A stretch of 44,203 bases of DNA from Gemmataceae bacterium (GTDB lineage: Bacteria > Planctomycetota > Planctomycetia > Gemmatales > Gemmataceae), in contig PLDW01000050.1 of NCBI GenBank assembly GCA_003136315.1, positions 1-44,203 on the forward strand. The letters are read 5' to 3'. Every line of letters starts with the position of its first letter. Within the stretch, counting starts at the first letter, position 1. The translations under genes were made by a program, and so were the position numbers. A model generated the notes under the pieces. The model was not told the DNA's origin and ran no database searches. It saw only the letters and a program-made list of their open reading frames with translations. Below, piece by piece: positions 17,986-26,882 of this stretch.

Positions 17986-20019
17986 ATGCCCGGCTTGGAC
18001 AAGAAAGCGGCTGCGGTGTTCGCGGGCAAGGTGGTCCGCAAGGATCTCGTTCGCAAGGTGAAGGTCGGGGCGAATGTGCCCGTTTTCGTCCTCGAATACC
18101 TGTTAGGCAAGTATTGCGCGACCGACGACCTGGCGGCCATTGACGCTGGGCTCAAGGTGGTGAACACAACCCTTTCGTCGAACTTTGTGCGGCCTGACGA
18201 GGCGAACAAGGCGCAGTCGATGGTCAAGGCCAAGGACGGAGGAAAGCACACCTTCATCGACAAGGTGCAGGTCCGATACATCTCCGAAGATGACAAACAC
18301 TGGGCGGAACTAAAGAACTTCGGCCACAAGAATGTCCATGTCCCCGAGCATTACCTCCGGGAATTCGACCGGCTTCTCATGGGCGGGATCTGGGCACAGG
18401 TGGAGATTCGCCACCAGTACGACGAGGAGGCGAAAGGGAAGCGGAGCCCGTTCTGGATCGAGAGCCTGAAGCCGATCCAACTGGCGACGTTCGACCTGGA
18501 CGAGTATCGGGAGGCCCGTCGTCAGTTCACGACCGACGAGTGGATTGACCTGCTCCTCCGCACGATCGGGATGGAGCCCTCCCACTTCAACCGGCGGGTC
18601 AAACTGCTCTTCCTCGTGCGGCTGATCCCGCTGTGTGAGCAGAACTACAACTTGGTCGAGCTTGGTCCCCGGGGGACTGGGAAGAGCTACGGCTATCAGG
18701 AACTCTCCCCCTACACCATCCTGCTAACCGGCCCAACAACCGTCGCCAACCTCTTCTACAACATGGCGAGCGGGAAAATGGGGCTGGTCGGGATCTGGGA
18801 CGCGATCGGGTTTGACGAGGTGGCCGACCTCCAGAAGATGCCGAAGGAGGTCGTGACCACGCTCAAAACGTACTGCGAATCGGGGACGTTCGCACGCGGC
18901 AAGGACTCGCTCTCGGGGATGGCATCCATCGCGATGTTCGGGAACACCAACCAACCGGTTGAGGTGATGGTCCGCTCAAGCCACCTTTTCATGCCGATGC
19001 CAGAGGTGATCCGGGAGGACATGGCTTTCCTCGACCGCATCCATTTCTACATCCCCGGCTGGGAAGTCCCGAAGATGCGAGTTGAGTTTTTCACCGATCA
19101 CTACGGGTTCGTGGTGGACTACCTCGCCGAGGCCCTCCGGGAACTGAGGAAGCACAACTTTACCGAAACCCTCGACCGCCACTTCACCCTCGGATCGCAT
19201 CTCAACGCCCGAGACGTGAAGGCGGTGCGGAAGACGGTGTCCGGGCTGGTGAAGCTCCTCTACCCGGACGGGACAATGACCCGTGCCGAGCTACTGGAGG
19301 TGGCCGAACTGGCGGTCGAGGGTCGCCGTCGGGTGAAAGAGCAACTCAAGAAGATGGGTTCATTCGAGTACCACCAGACCAGCTTCTCGTTGATCGACAA
19401 CGAGACCCGAGAGGAGACGTTCGTCGGGGTGCCCGAGCAAGGCGGGCGGGACACGATTTCGACCGACCCACTGGCCCCGGGGTCGGTGTACACCGCATCG
19501 GTGGACGACCAGGGGAAGGTCGGCCTGTACCGGGTGGAAGTAGGCTGCTCCCCGGGCACTGGCAAGCTGAAGATCGCTGGCGGGGTCGAAGGGCCAATGA
19601 AGGAGTCGATACTTCGGGCTTTCGCCTATCTGATGGGTCAGAAGGTCAAGATCGGGATGGGCCAGCAGGTGGACGCCACCGACTTTCACATCGAGGCCAT
19701 CGACCTACTGAGCAACCATGTGCCATGCGAGGCCGGGATTGCCCTGGTGGTTGCCGTGTACTCGGCAGTGAAGCGACAGTCGGTGCAAGCAGGGCTTGTC
19801 ATCCTCGGCGACCTCTCAATTCAGGGCAACATTAAGGCAGTGCGTTCGCTAGCCGAGCCGTTGCAGGTGGCGATGGACAACGGGGCACGCCGGGCCTTGA
19901 TCCCACTGGAGAATAAGCGGAACTTCCTGGATGTCTCGGGGGACATCGTCGAACGAGTCGACCCGATATTCTTCTCCGATCCGATGACAGCGGCTATGAA
20001 GGCCCTGGGGATGACATAA
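17986..20019 (+). CDS. brxL: BREX Lon-like AAA protein BrxL
   Basis: This 677-aa BrxL closes the operon. Walker A is GPRGTGKS at 227-234 (LGPRGTGKSYGYQELSP). The C-terminal ~150 residues resemble the Lon protease domain (…DFHIEAIDLLS…LVILGDLSIQGNIKAV…). In my by-eye alignment the Lon catalytic serine position (GPSAG in Lon) is E582 (PCEAG) and the lysine position is A623, so proteolysis looks unlikely. BrxL is known as a ring-forming DNA-associated ATPase in BREX. ATG 17986 follows pglZ by 9 bp with a GAGGGTGA site. The downstream region changes strand. Confidence 0.93.
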   Translation: MPGLDKKAAAVFAGKVVRKDLVRKVKVGANVPVFVLEYLLGKYCATDDLAAIDAGLKVVNTTLSSNFVRPDEANKAQSMVKAKDGGKHTFIDKVQVRYISEDDKHWAELKNFGHKNVHVPEHYLREFDRLLMGGIWAQVEIRHQYDEEAKGKRSPFWIESLKPIQLATFDLDEYREARRQFTTDEWIDLLLRTIGMEPSHFNRRVKLLFLVRLIPLCEQNYNLVELGPRGTGKSYGYQELSPYTILLTGPTTVANLFYNMASGKMGLVGIWDAIGFDEVADLQKMPKEVVTTLKTYCESGTFARGKDSLSGMASIAMFGNTNQPVEVMVRSSHLFMPMPEVIREDMAFLDRIHFYIPGWEVPKMRVEFFTDHYGFVVDYLAEALRELRKHNFTETLDRHFTLGSHLNARDVKAVRKTVSGLVKLLYPDGTMTRAELLEVAELAVEGRRRVKEQLKKMGSFEYHQTSFSLIDNETREETFVGVPEQGGRDTISTDPLAPGSVYTASVDDQGKVGLYRVEVGCSPGTGKLKIAGGVEGPMKESILRAFAYLMGQKVKIGMGQQVDATDFHIEAIDLLSNHVPCEAGIALVVAVYSAVKRQSVQAGLVILGDLSIQGNIKAVRSLAEPLQVAMDNGARRALIPLENKRNFLDVSGDIVERVDPIFFSDPMTAAMKALGMT

Positions 20020-20267
20020 CCAGGCAGATCGTTCTCGTTTGAGTTCTTGGGCAGCCACCGAGAAACGGTCCCCACTCTCGATGCCCCGTCTTGCTTGATC
20101 TTCGTCCGGTCACCCACGGGCAAAACAGCTTCCCTTGCCCTCGCGGCAGCCGGGATCACCTCTGCGCCCGAGTGAGTGCGATTTCAAGTTGTCACCCCGT
20201 CGGCTGTCGATGACTTGCTGGACGTGGGCGCGGGACTCCGCATGTGGTCTCAGACGGGCTGCGGCGC

Positions 20268-20840
20268 TCACGCCCACTGCGCGAGCATGATCTCGTGGTT
20301 CCCCCACAAGGCATCCGCGACCTCCTCGGCGGTCTGGACCATCGTGATCGGCTTGCCGATCTTCGCGGCCAAGCCCCGGGCCTCGTCTGTGGTCAGCGTG
20401 CCCTCTTGCTCGGCCAGGCTCGCAGCCAGTTTCAGGGCGAGCTTGCCTGGAAAAGTGCCGTTGAAGAACGCCTCGTCGTGCTTGATCCGTTCCAGAAACA
20501 GTCGTTGCCCGGCGGCGTGGACCTGAACGAGATAGCCGTACAACCGACCGGTGTCGTCGAGGTGGGGAGGTGATTGCTCCCACAAGGTGCCGTAGATCCC
20601 CCTGGAGGCCAGGTAGATGGCCGCGAGTTCGAGTTGCTCCATTCGGTGGAACCCGAGCACTGCCAGGAGCGCGGCCGCCCGGCCTGCCGTGTCCGGCACC
20701 CTGATCTGCACCCACCCGGCGGCATTCGCGATCCTGGTGTGCTCGACATCGTCATTTCTGCCCGCAGCGGCCAACAATAGCGACAGTCGCTCAGAGGGGG
20801 AGAGACTCGGGTAGTGTTTGCTCAACTTCGTCGTGCTCAT
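20268..20840 (-). CDS. Unknown 190-aa protein, paralogue of the next gene
   Basis: I do not recognise this 190-aa, mostly helical, soluble protein. It is clearly paralogous to the 196-aa product encoded just upstream: both open with LSKHY, share ER…LLL.A..R.D.VE..RI.NA, VPDT.G.A, and HR.E..ELA..YL at matching positions. It is the last gene of a three-gene minus-strand operon, 27 bp after its paralogue, and converges with brxL (250-bp gap). No catalytic motif is obvious. Confidence 0.7.
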   Translation of the reverse strand: MSTTKLSKHYPSLSPSERLSLLLAAAGRNDDVEHTRIANAAGWVQIRVPDTAGRAAALLAVLGFHRMEQLELAAIYLASRGIYGTLWEQSPPHLDDTGRLYGYLVQVHAAGQRLFLERIKHDEAFFNGTFPGKLALKLAASLAEQEGTLTTDEARGLAAKIGKPITMVQTAEEVADALWGNHEIMLAQWA

Positions 20841-20867
20841 GATATTTTATCCGTTGTTACAATTTAC

Positions 20868-21458
20868 TCAGATAACTTCGAGAACTGCGTCATAGGCTTC
20901 GCGGAGATCCTCCGCGATACTTTCAGCCGTCTTGATCTTGGTCACTGATGGGTCGTCCTGTTGGCAGTAAGCCAAGGCGTCGCGTTCCGTGAACGAGTCG
21001 GATTCGAGCGAGGTCGCGGCCAACCCCAGGATTCTCTCACCGTGCAGCAGCCGCTCGGCTCCCGTCGGGTCGAGGCCGAGCCGGTCGCAGAATAGCTTGA
21101 GCCCGGCTTCGTTGATTTTCACGAGATAGCCCAGGAAGCGCGCAAAGCCGGATCGTTTAGCGACAGACTGTTCCCACCCGGCCCTGGGCATCTGTTCCCA
21201 AGCTGCGTCGACCCTCGCCAGTGCCTCCAGGTAGAGGCCCGCGAGTTCCACGCGCTCCAACCGGTGGAGGGCGAGGACATCCTTGAAGGCGACGGCCACC
21301 CCGAAAGTATCCGGGACCAAAATCGTCACACTCCTGGAGGCGTTCCTGATCCGTTCCATCTCGACCTCGTCACTGCGAGCAACCGCCGTGAGGAGCAGTG
21401 CGAACCGCTCTTCGGGGGTCAACACGGAGTAGTGTTTGCTGAGTCGGGTCGCAGTCAC
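20868..21458 (-). CDS. Unknown 196-aa protein, tandem paralogue
   Basis: A 196-aa helical protein of unknown function, a tandem duplicate of the 190-aa gene downstream. Similarity is strongest in the first ~90 residues (LSKHY, VPDT, HRLERVELAGLYL), with a divergent C-terminus. Its ATG (21458) overlaps the stop of the preceding 108-aa gene by 4 bp, so the three are co-translated. The duplication with C-terminal divergence suggests a shared N-terminal scaffold and distinct partners; this is inference. Confidence 0.7.
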   Translation of the reverse strand: MTATRLSKHYSVLTPEERFALLLTAVARSDEVEMERIRNASRSVTILVPDTFGVAVAFKDVLALHRLERVELAGLYLEALARVDAAWEQMPRAGWEQSVAKRSGFARFLGYLVKINEAGLKLFCDRLGLDPTGAERLLHGERILGLAATSLESDSFTERDALAYCQQDDPSVTKIKTAESIAEDLREAYDAVLEVI

Positions 21459-21781
21459 GATCGTTCTCCCTTTTCACGGTTCTTGAGTACAGATTCGAGA
21501 GCTTCGATCCGGGCGGCCAGGTTTCCGGCCTCGATTGCTCTCAGGCCCACGCTGGCGAGGTATCCGATCGTTCGGGCACGGTCGGTTGTGCCGAGGGTCG
21601 TGTCAGCCTTGACGGCCCCGACCTGTTCCTCAAGAACCTTGACCACATCTGCCGCAGTCCGAAATCGAACTTCGATCGGGATTGCAGGGTGTACGGGGGT
21701 TGAACATTGGTCCCCAGCCCGTCGTGTCCGGCGGTAGGTTTTGGCGTACGCTTTCGCCTTTTCGGGATCTGCGTATGGCAT
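21455..21781 (-). CDS. Unknown 108-aa basic-N-terminus protein
   Basis: This small protein begins MPYADPEKAKAYAKTYRRTRR, a basic, nucleic-acid-binding-like leader of the kind often seen in small phage or mobile-element proteins. A helical region with coiled-coil character follows (…IEAGNLAARIEALESVLKN…). It is the first gene of the minus-strand trio, overlapping the next by 4 bp (ATGA). No family is assigned. The coiled-coil end suggests it oligomerises or binds the two paralogues. Confidence 0.65.
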   Translation of the reverse strand: MPYADPEKAKAYAKTYRRTRRAGDQCSTPVHPAIPIEVRFRTAADVVKVLEEQVGAVKADTTLGTTDRARTIGYLASVGLRAIEAGNLAARIEALESVLKNREKGERS

Positions 21782-22496
21782 CTTCGCTATCCTCCATTCG
21801 ATCAGGCTGTCACTCGCGTGGCTGGCGAGCAGTGAGCGACTTCATTCTCGCTTATACACCTTCCACCACCCTGGGCGGGAACTTATCCGCTGCGTTAACG
21901 ATCACATCCGGTTGGGCTACGATGGCGCGGGAGGGGGTCACCCCCACCGTAGCGAACCAGGCCAATACCCCGCCGTCCATGCTGGTTTCTGGCAAAACCA
22001 CCAGCGTAGCCGTTGGCTGAGCGATGTCATCGAGGTCACCTTGTCAGGATGTACCAACCGTCGGAATGGTGGTCCGGGGGGTGACGGTCGAAAGCCACAG
22101 GTCTCGCCTCCGCATTGCCCCAACAGGATTATCGCGGCTACACCCGGCTCGATTTGGAGGACGCGAACGCCTTGCTGGACACGCCCACCTGACCCTCTCC
22201 GGTGACTCGTAGAGCCTCCCCATCGCGATCAAAAGACTTGCGAGTGGTCGCGAAGTTACCCCTCTCACCTCTCAGTCGTGCGAATCCTTATTTTCCGCAA
22301 ATCCGGTTGTGCCACAGGGGAGAGGTGAGGTCGGTATCGGGGTGAGATCACATAGTCTGGAGTTACCGATGATAGACTTCGGCGTCGGGTGTGAACGGGC
22401 CGGCCGGCTCCGCCACCTCGTCTGGCTGGTTGGACCCTCTGCTCCTGGGGGTTCATCCGGTCGGAGCCCGACGCACGCCTCGACAGGAGCATGACC
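21782..22496. other. Non-coding stretch between divergent genes
   Basis: About 0.7 kb separates the minus-strand trio from the plus-strand 324-aa gene. I see no ORF with coding character. A 10-bp inverted pair, CTCACCTCTC (22264-22273) and GAGAGGTGAG (22320-22329), is the only structure noted. Promoters for both directions presumably lie here but are not recognisable. Confidence 0.5.
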
Positions 22497-23471
22497 ATGC
22501 CCGACCGGACCCCCCGGCGTCAGCGCTCCCGTACCCCAAAAGCCTCAGATCGAAACGCGATTATTGAAGAGGCTAACAAGGTTGGTCATCACCTCCTTCG
22601 CGATCTCGGCCTTATCCAACACGAAGAAGACCCTGCCTCGTTCGCGAATTGTATTGTGTCACTACGCAACCTGCTTCGTGATAAAGAGCAACTCCTTGGT
22701 AAAGCCATAGAACTGTGGGTCGATGATTCCCCTCCGCGTTGGGAACCCACCGCGTCAGGGGCGCTGGAAGGAGTGGTGAAAATCGGCCAACGGGTGGTCT
22801 GTGCGGCATGTCTAGCATCTTGTGTATTTTGGACCGATCCTCATCTAGAAAGCGGAATTACTGAAGGGTTCTGTGCATCATCTATATTCATACACAAGAT
22901 TTTAGTCTATTTCGATATGGAAATAGCAAGAGCAGAGTTGACTTGCTCTGCAAAACGTCTGCTGTCCGCTGCTAGCTCCGTCGCGCCATTTCAGTTGCGT
23001 GATTTAGACATGGGATGGAAATCATGCATATATAAGTTGATTATTTTATTACCAAATGGATATTCAGAACTATCGAGCGATAAACAGCGAGCTGCTGCGA
23101 TCCGAGCGCATCCTGGAAATCGTAGCGTTCGGGAGGTAATCGCCAAATCCCCGTGGGACAACCCCCCGAGAGGAGTGCAACCGTGGGGTTCTGCCAGGCG
23201 AACGGCGAAGGGCCGTGGCGGGCGGAGCCGGAAGATACCCATTTGGTTCCCCCGGTTGGAGGAGGTGTTGGCTCGGGATCTTTGGCAGGGCTGGCGACAG
23301 AAGTACCGCGAACGGGAACTTGATTACAGAATGTTGGCCGCAGAGCTAAACAAGAACTGGGATGGCGACCCTGTTTCCATCGGGGAGATCCAGGAGATCT
23401 TCAAGCGGGAGGTGGGTCGGCAGCTTTTGGAGGAGAATCCCAAGCATAAGCGTAAACTCAAAGCCGGTTAG
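22497..23471 (+). CDS. Unknown 324-aa protein
   Basis: I do not recognise this protein. The N-terminus is basic (RTPRRQRSRTPK). The middle is helical with cysteines (…RVVCAACLASCVFW…) and is encoded by conspicuously A+T-rich codons (about 22,830-23,070) unlike the flanks. The C-terminus is charged and helical (…DLWQGWRQKYRERELDYRMLAAELNKNW…). ATG 22497 is preferred over ATG 22491 because AGGAG ends 7 bp upstream of it. The gene is followed by a clear terminator at 23,503. It may be a regulator or cargo of the adjacent integrative element. Confidence 0.6.
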   Translation: MPDRTPRRQRSRTPKASDRNAIIEEANKVGHHLLRDLGLIQHEEDPASFANCIVSLRNLLRDKEQLLGKAIELWVDDSPPRWEPTASGALEGVVKIGQRVVCAACLASCVFWTDPHLESGITEGFCASSIFIHKILVYFDMEIARAELTCSAKRLLSAASSVAPFQLRDLDMGWKSCIYKLIILLPNGYSELSSDKQRAAAIRAHPGNRSVREVIAKSPWDNPPRGVQPWGSARRTAKGRGGRSRKIPIWFPRLEEVLARDLWQGWRQKYRERELDYRMLAAELNKNWDGDPVSIGEIQEIFKREVGRQLLEENPKHKRKLKAG

Positions 23472-23502
23472 TTTCCGACCGAGATTTTTCCAGATCGATT
23501 CC

Positions 23503-23531
23503 AGCCCCGGTTCTCCGGGGCTGTTTTGTTT
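23503..23531 (+). terminator. Rho-independent terminator
   Basis: AGCCCCGG-TTCT-CCGGGGCT forms a perfect 8-bp stem with a 4-nt loop, followed by GTTTTGTTT. It lies 32 bp after the stop of the 324-aa gene. A 14-bp direct repeat, AGTTTCCGACCGAG, brackets it at 23470-23483 and 23573-23586. Confidence 0.8.
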
Positions 23532-23654
23532 CTCCGGTTCCGCCACTTCTCGGGCGGAAACCCCACCCGCCAAGTTTCCGACCGAGGCGACCTGCTGTGA
23601 TGAGGTGATTCGTGGGCAAATGGCCCCACGGCACACCCCAGGGAGATTAATCAC

Positions 23655-23867
23655 ATGCAGCCCACCACCCCACCTACAGCCCCTCTGGAGCCCCGCCCGC
23701 CTGGCAAACCGTGGACCTTCCAGGAGGCGGCCGCGTTCCTCAGCGTCAGCGTGAAGCATCTGCGATTTCTCGCGGACACGAACAAGATCGCCTGCATGAA
23801 GATCGGTCGCCGCAAACGGCTGATCAGCGATTCTGAAATGAAACGGCTTTGCAAGGAGGGTGTCTGA
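23655..23867 (+). CDS. Excisionase-like helix-turn-helix protein
   Basis: This 70-aa protein has the MerR-like winged-HTH signature of excisionases: WTFQEAAAFLSVSVKHLRFLADTNKIACMKIGRRKRLI. Such proteins bind attachment-site DNA and steer the tyrosine recombinase towards excision, or act as small repressors. It heads the plus-strand module that continues with HNH, primase and integrase; the next ATG is 2 bp after its stop. The element it serves is presumably the one carrying the integrase at 26,883. Confidence 0.8.
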   Translation: MQPTTPPTAPLEPRPPGKPWTFQEAAAFLSVSVKHLRFLADTNKIACMKIGRRKRLISDSEMKRLCKEGV

Positions 23868-23868
23868 G

Positions 23869-24402
23869 ATGTCCCCCCCGGATACGACGACCTTCTCCTC
23901 TCCAGTGGCCGTGCGCGGCGCCAGGTTGCAAGTATCCGAGGATGGGACGATCGTCCAGCAGGAGACCTTATTGGGGTGGGAAACCCTACCTCAGATCCCG
24001 GGCAAATGGGGCAAGGGATATGTCCGGGTCCGTCTACGCGGTGAAAAAGGGAAAACGATCTCCGTTCACAAACTCGTCGCCCTGGCGTTCCACGGTCCCC
24101 AGCCACCCGATAAACCTCTCGTGGAGCACCTCGATGGATCTCGCCGGAATAATCATCGCGATAATGTTAAGTGGTCAACTTACTCTGATAATATGCGAAC
24201 GGCCATTCGCCTTGGCGAGCGTAAACGGAAATATCCAATCATCTTCGATGGTGCAAGCGTTTACGCGATCCGCAAGTCGCGGACATTGGCGGACGTCGAG
24301 CAGATCGCCAAAGAATTCAACGCGGGCGAGCAAACCGTCCGAGATCTCCTCGCTCGGAACTCGTGGCGGGGGGTTCGCGACGATCAACCATACCTGTTCT
24401 GA
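23869..24402 (+). CDS. HNH endonuclease (NUMOD/HNH_3-like)
   Basis: A 177-aa HNH nuclease. The signature is HKLVALAFHG (H67) followed by VEHLDGSRRNN…NVKWST (H87, D89, N94-N95, N99), the pattern of phage and homing HNH enzymes that nick or cut DNA. The last ~40 residues (…DVEQIAKEFNAGEQTVRDLLA…) look like a DNA-binding helix-turn-helix. ATG 23869 has AAGGAGGG 8 bp upstream, overlapping the end of the excisionase-like gene. It is not inside another gene, so it may be a free-standing mobile nuclease that has settled in the replication module. Confidence 0.85.
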   Translation: MSPPDTTTFSSPVAVRGARLQVSEDGTIVQQETLLGWETLPQIPGKWGKGYVRVRLRGEKGKTISVHKLVALAFHGPQPPDKPLVEHLDGSRRNNHRDNVKWSTYSDNMRTAIRLGERKRKYPIIFDGASVYAIRKSRTLADVEQIAKEFNAGEQTVRDLLARNSWRGVRDDQPYLF

Positions 24403-24469
24403 ACCAGTCTCAAGATTCACCCACGGTAGTGGCCGGGTTCGCTCGGCCGCCCCGTCAGGAGCCCCAGAT

Positions 24470-26755
24470 ATGTCAAACGAAACCCAGAGCAAGAAGAAAG
24501 CGTTCTACGCCGACAAGACGACGAAGCCGAAAGTGATCTCGTTCGATTCCGCGAATGTGCCCGCCGAACTCCGGGCTCATACTCGGTGGGTAGCGTGGGA
24601 ATACCGCTGGAAAGAGGACGGAAAGGGTGGCGGAAAGTGGACCAAGCTGCCGCTTTCAGCGAAAACGGGTAAGGTCGCAGACTGCACTCAGGCACGCAAT
24701 CATGGACCGCCGCACCAAGCTCATAACTGGGTTCTCGCGAACAAAGCGGACGGTGTCGGATTCGTGCTTGGCGACGGTTACTTCGGCATCGACCTTGACG
24801 ACCACCGCGATCCCGACACGGCCGAACTGACCCCGTTCGCCCAGAAGGTGCTGGGGCTTTTCCCCAGCTACGCAGAGGTTAGCCCAAGCGGGACCGGGAT
24901 CAAAATCTTCGGCAGGGGCAAGCTACCGGCCGGTTGCCCGAAGCAGAACAAATCCCTTGGCGTGGAGGTGTACGACGGCGGACGATACTTTACGGTCACG
25001 GGGAACGTGATCCCAGGTGGTCCGACCGAGATACAGAACCTCCAACCAGCGATCGACCAGCACCTCGGCGAATTGCTTGGGATCGGCCCTGAACCCAAGA
25101 ATGCGCTCACCTCGGCTCTCGGTGATCAGGGGCATCGAGAAACACCAAGGCCCTCGGCAAACGGGACCACCCCCACCGTTGATGATGTCGAGCGTCGGGT
25201 TCGTAGTCATGCCGAGGGGCAACGCCTGATGGATGGCGACACCACCGCCCACGGTAACGACGAGAGTGCGGCCGACCTCGCACTGTGCAACTTGATCGTG
25301 TTCTACACCGGGGACAACCCTAGCTTGGTCGACGAGGTATTCCGGCGGTCGCGACTGATGCGGTCGAAGTGGTGCGAGAAACACGCTCAGGATGGGCGGA
25401 CTTACGGCGATTTGACTGTCGGCAAGGCGATCGCTGGGAAGTCGCAGTTCTACGACTGGTCAAAGCCGTCCCGCATCAGCATCGAGGCTAGCGAGAATGC
25501 TGGACCGGACCCGCCCACCCTCCTCCAAGTGATCGAACCCCCGTGGCCGCAGATGGCCCCGGCAGCGTATCACGGGCTCGCGGGTGAATTCGTCGGTCTA
25601 ATCAAGGATCAGACCGAAGCAGATCCAGTCGCACTCCTGGTGCAATTTCTGGTTATGTTCGGCAGTGCCGCCGGGCGGAACGCATTCGCCCGCGTCGAGC
25701 GGACTTTGCACTACCTGAACGAGTTCGTGGTTCTCGTCGGGCAGAGCGCGAAGGGAAGAAAGGGTACGAGCGAGGCATGGCCGACCGATCTGATGAAAGT
25801 GGCAGATCCGGAATGGGAGTCACGATGCCGCGTGGGAAAACTGGCATCGGGCGAGGCGTTAACTTCTGCGATCCGTGATCCGACTTTCAGGTGCGTCGAG
25901 GGAGTGGCGACCTGCACAGACGATGGGGTTCCCGACAAGCGGTTGCTGATCACCGAGGGTGAGTTCAGCGTGATCCTGAAGATCGCTGCAAAAGATTCAA
26001 ACACCTTGTCGGATTTAATGCGAGATGCATGGGACGCCAAGGATTTGCAGAACAAGAGCAAGATAAATGCGTGTAAGGCGACCAATCCTCATGTCAGCGC
26101 ACTCGCCCACACAAACGAAAGCGATTTGAAAATGCTATTGACCGAGAACGCGATGTGCAACGGGTTTGCCAACCGGTTCCTGTTCTTCGCCGTCCGTCGA
26201 TCGCAGGAATTGCCGTTCGGCGGCAACGTGGACGAGCGTGCGTTCGAGAAGTTGGCCGAACGGGTGAAGAATCGGCTGGAGTTCGCTCGGCAAGCCGGGC
26301 AAATCAACTGGAGCATGGAAGCCGCCAAGGTCTGGATACGCGAGTACACGGGCCTCACGCGGGAGCGATACGGGCTGGCAGGAAGCCTGACGAGCCGGGC
26401 TGAAGCGCACACCCTCCGACTCGCCATGCTTTATGCAGTTCTCGACGGTTCGAACGTGATCGAGGTGCCGCACCTGGAGGCTGGACTTGCAGTGTGGCAT
26501 CACGCTGAACTGACCGCCTACCGGCTGTTTGGTGGGCTCACTGGCGACCCACTGGCCGACGACATTCTGCGAATGCTCCGCAAGAGCCCGACCGGCAAAC
26601 GACGGTGGGATATTCATCAGGGGTGCGGGAAGAATATTCCTTCCACGCGGATCGAGGAGGCCCTCGCTACCCTACACGGGCAGAATCAGGTGCGGTCCGA
26701 GAAGCAGAAAACAGGGGGGCGGGACGCCGAGGTCTGGGTCGCAGTCACGCAGTAG
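24470..26755 (+). CDS. Primase-like replication protein (prim-pol N-term, DUF3987-like C-term)
   Basis: This 761-aa protein resembles mobile-element replication proteins. The N-terminal ~200 residues carry the bifunctional primase/polymerase-like features GVGFVLGDGYFGIDLDDHRD (acidic metal site) and EVSPSGTGIKIFGRG. The C-terminal part (about 350-700) resembles DUF3987 (…LLITEGEFSVILKI…, …NGFANRFLFF…), found in plasmid and phage helicase-like proteins. A GQSAKGRKGTS loop near 425 could be a degenerate P-loop. ATG 24470 is chosen because the frame upstream of it lacks coding character. The stop codon TAG (26753-26755) sits at the first base of a long hairpin. It likely replicates the excised element. 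Confidence 0.82.
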   Translation: MSNETQSKKKAFYADKTTKPKVISFDSANVPAELRAHTRWVAWEYRWKEDGKGGGKWTKLPLSAKTGKVADCTQARNHGPPHQAHNWVLANKADGVGFVLGDGYFGIDLDDHRDPDTAELTPFAQKVLGLFPSYAEVSPSGTGIKIFGRGKLPAGCPKQNKSLGVEVYDGGRYFTVTGNVIPGGPTEIQNLQPAIDQHLGELLGIGPEPKNALTSALGDQGHRETPRPSANGTTPTVDDVERRVRSHAEGQRLMDGDTTAHGNDESAADLALCNLIVFYTGDNPSLVDEVFRRSRLMRSKWCEKHAQDGRTYGDLTVGKAIAGKSQFYDWSKPSRISIEASENAGPDPPTLLQVIEPPWPQMAPAAYHGLAGEFVGLIKDQTEADPVALLVQFLVMFGSAAGRNAFARVERTLHYLNEFVVLVGQSAKGRKGTSEAWPTDLMKVADPEWESRCRVGKLASGEALTSAIRDPTFRCVEGVATCTDDGVPDKRLLITEGEFSVILKIAAKDSNTLSDLMRDAWDAKDLQNKSKINACKATNPHVSALAHTNESDLKMLLTENAMCNGFANRFLFFAVRRSQELPFGGNVDERAFEKLAERVKNRLEFARQAGQINWSMEAAKVWIREYTGLTRERYGLAGSLTSRAEAHTLRLAMLYAVLDGSNVIEVPHLEAGLAVWHHAELTAYRLFGGLTGDPLADDILRMLRKSPTGKRRWDIHQGCGKNIPSTRIEEALATLHGQNQVRSEKQKTGGRDAEVWVAVTQ

Positions 26756-26827
26756 GAGGTAGGAGGTATCGGAGGAAAGGGAGAAAAAGGGTCGATACCT
26801 CCCTTATCTCACTTACCTCCTACCTCC
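26755..26827. repeat. Inverted repeat at the primase stop codon
   Basis: GGAGGTAGGAGGTA (26755-26768) is the exact reverse complement of the 14 bases at 26814-26827. The interior arms also pair imperfectly. It starts on the last base of the primase stop codon and ends 56 bp before the integrase start. It shares the GGAGGTAGGAGG core and purine/pyrimidine asymmetry with the hairpin at 4,663-4,742. Confidence 0.8.
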
Positions 26828-26882
26828 CCGAATGGGTACGATCATTATCCCGGCCAACGGCCGGCTTACGAGGATACAGGCC

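Noticed and set aside
22264-22329. Inverted repeat CTCACCTCTC/GAGAGGTGAG as terminator
   Set aside because: 46-nt loop and no T-tract; weak structure with no gene end nearby.
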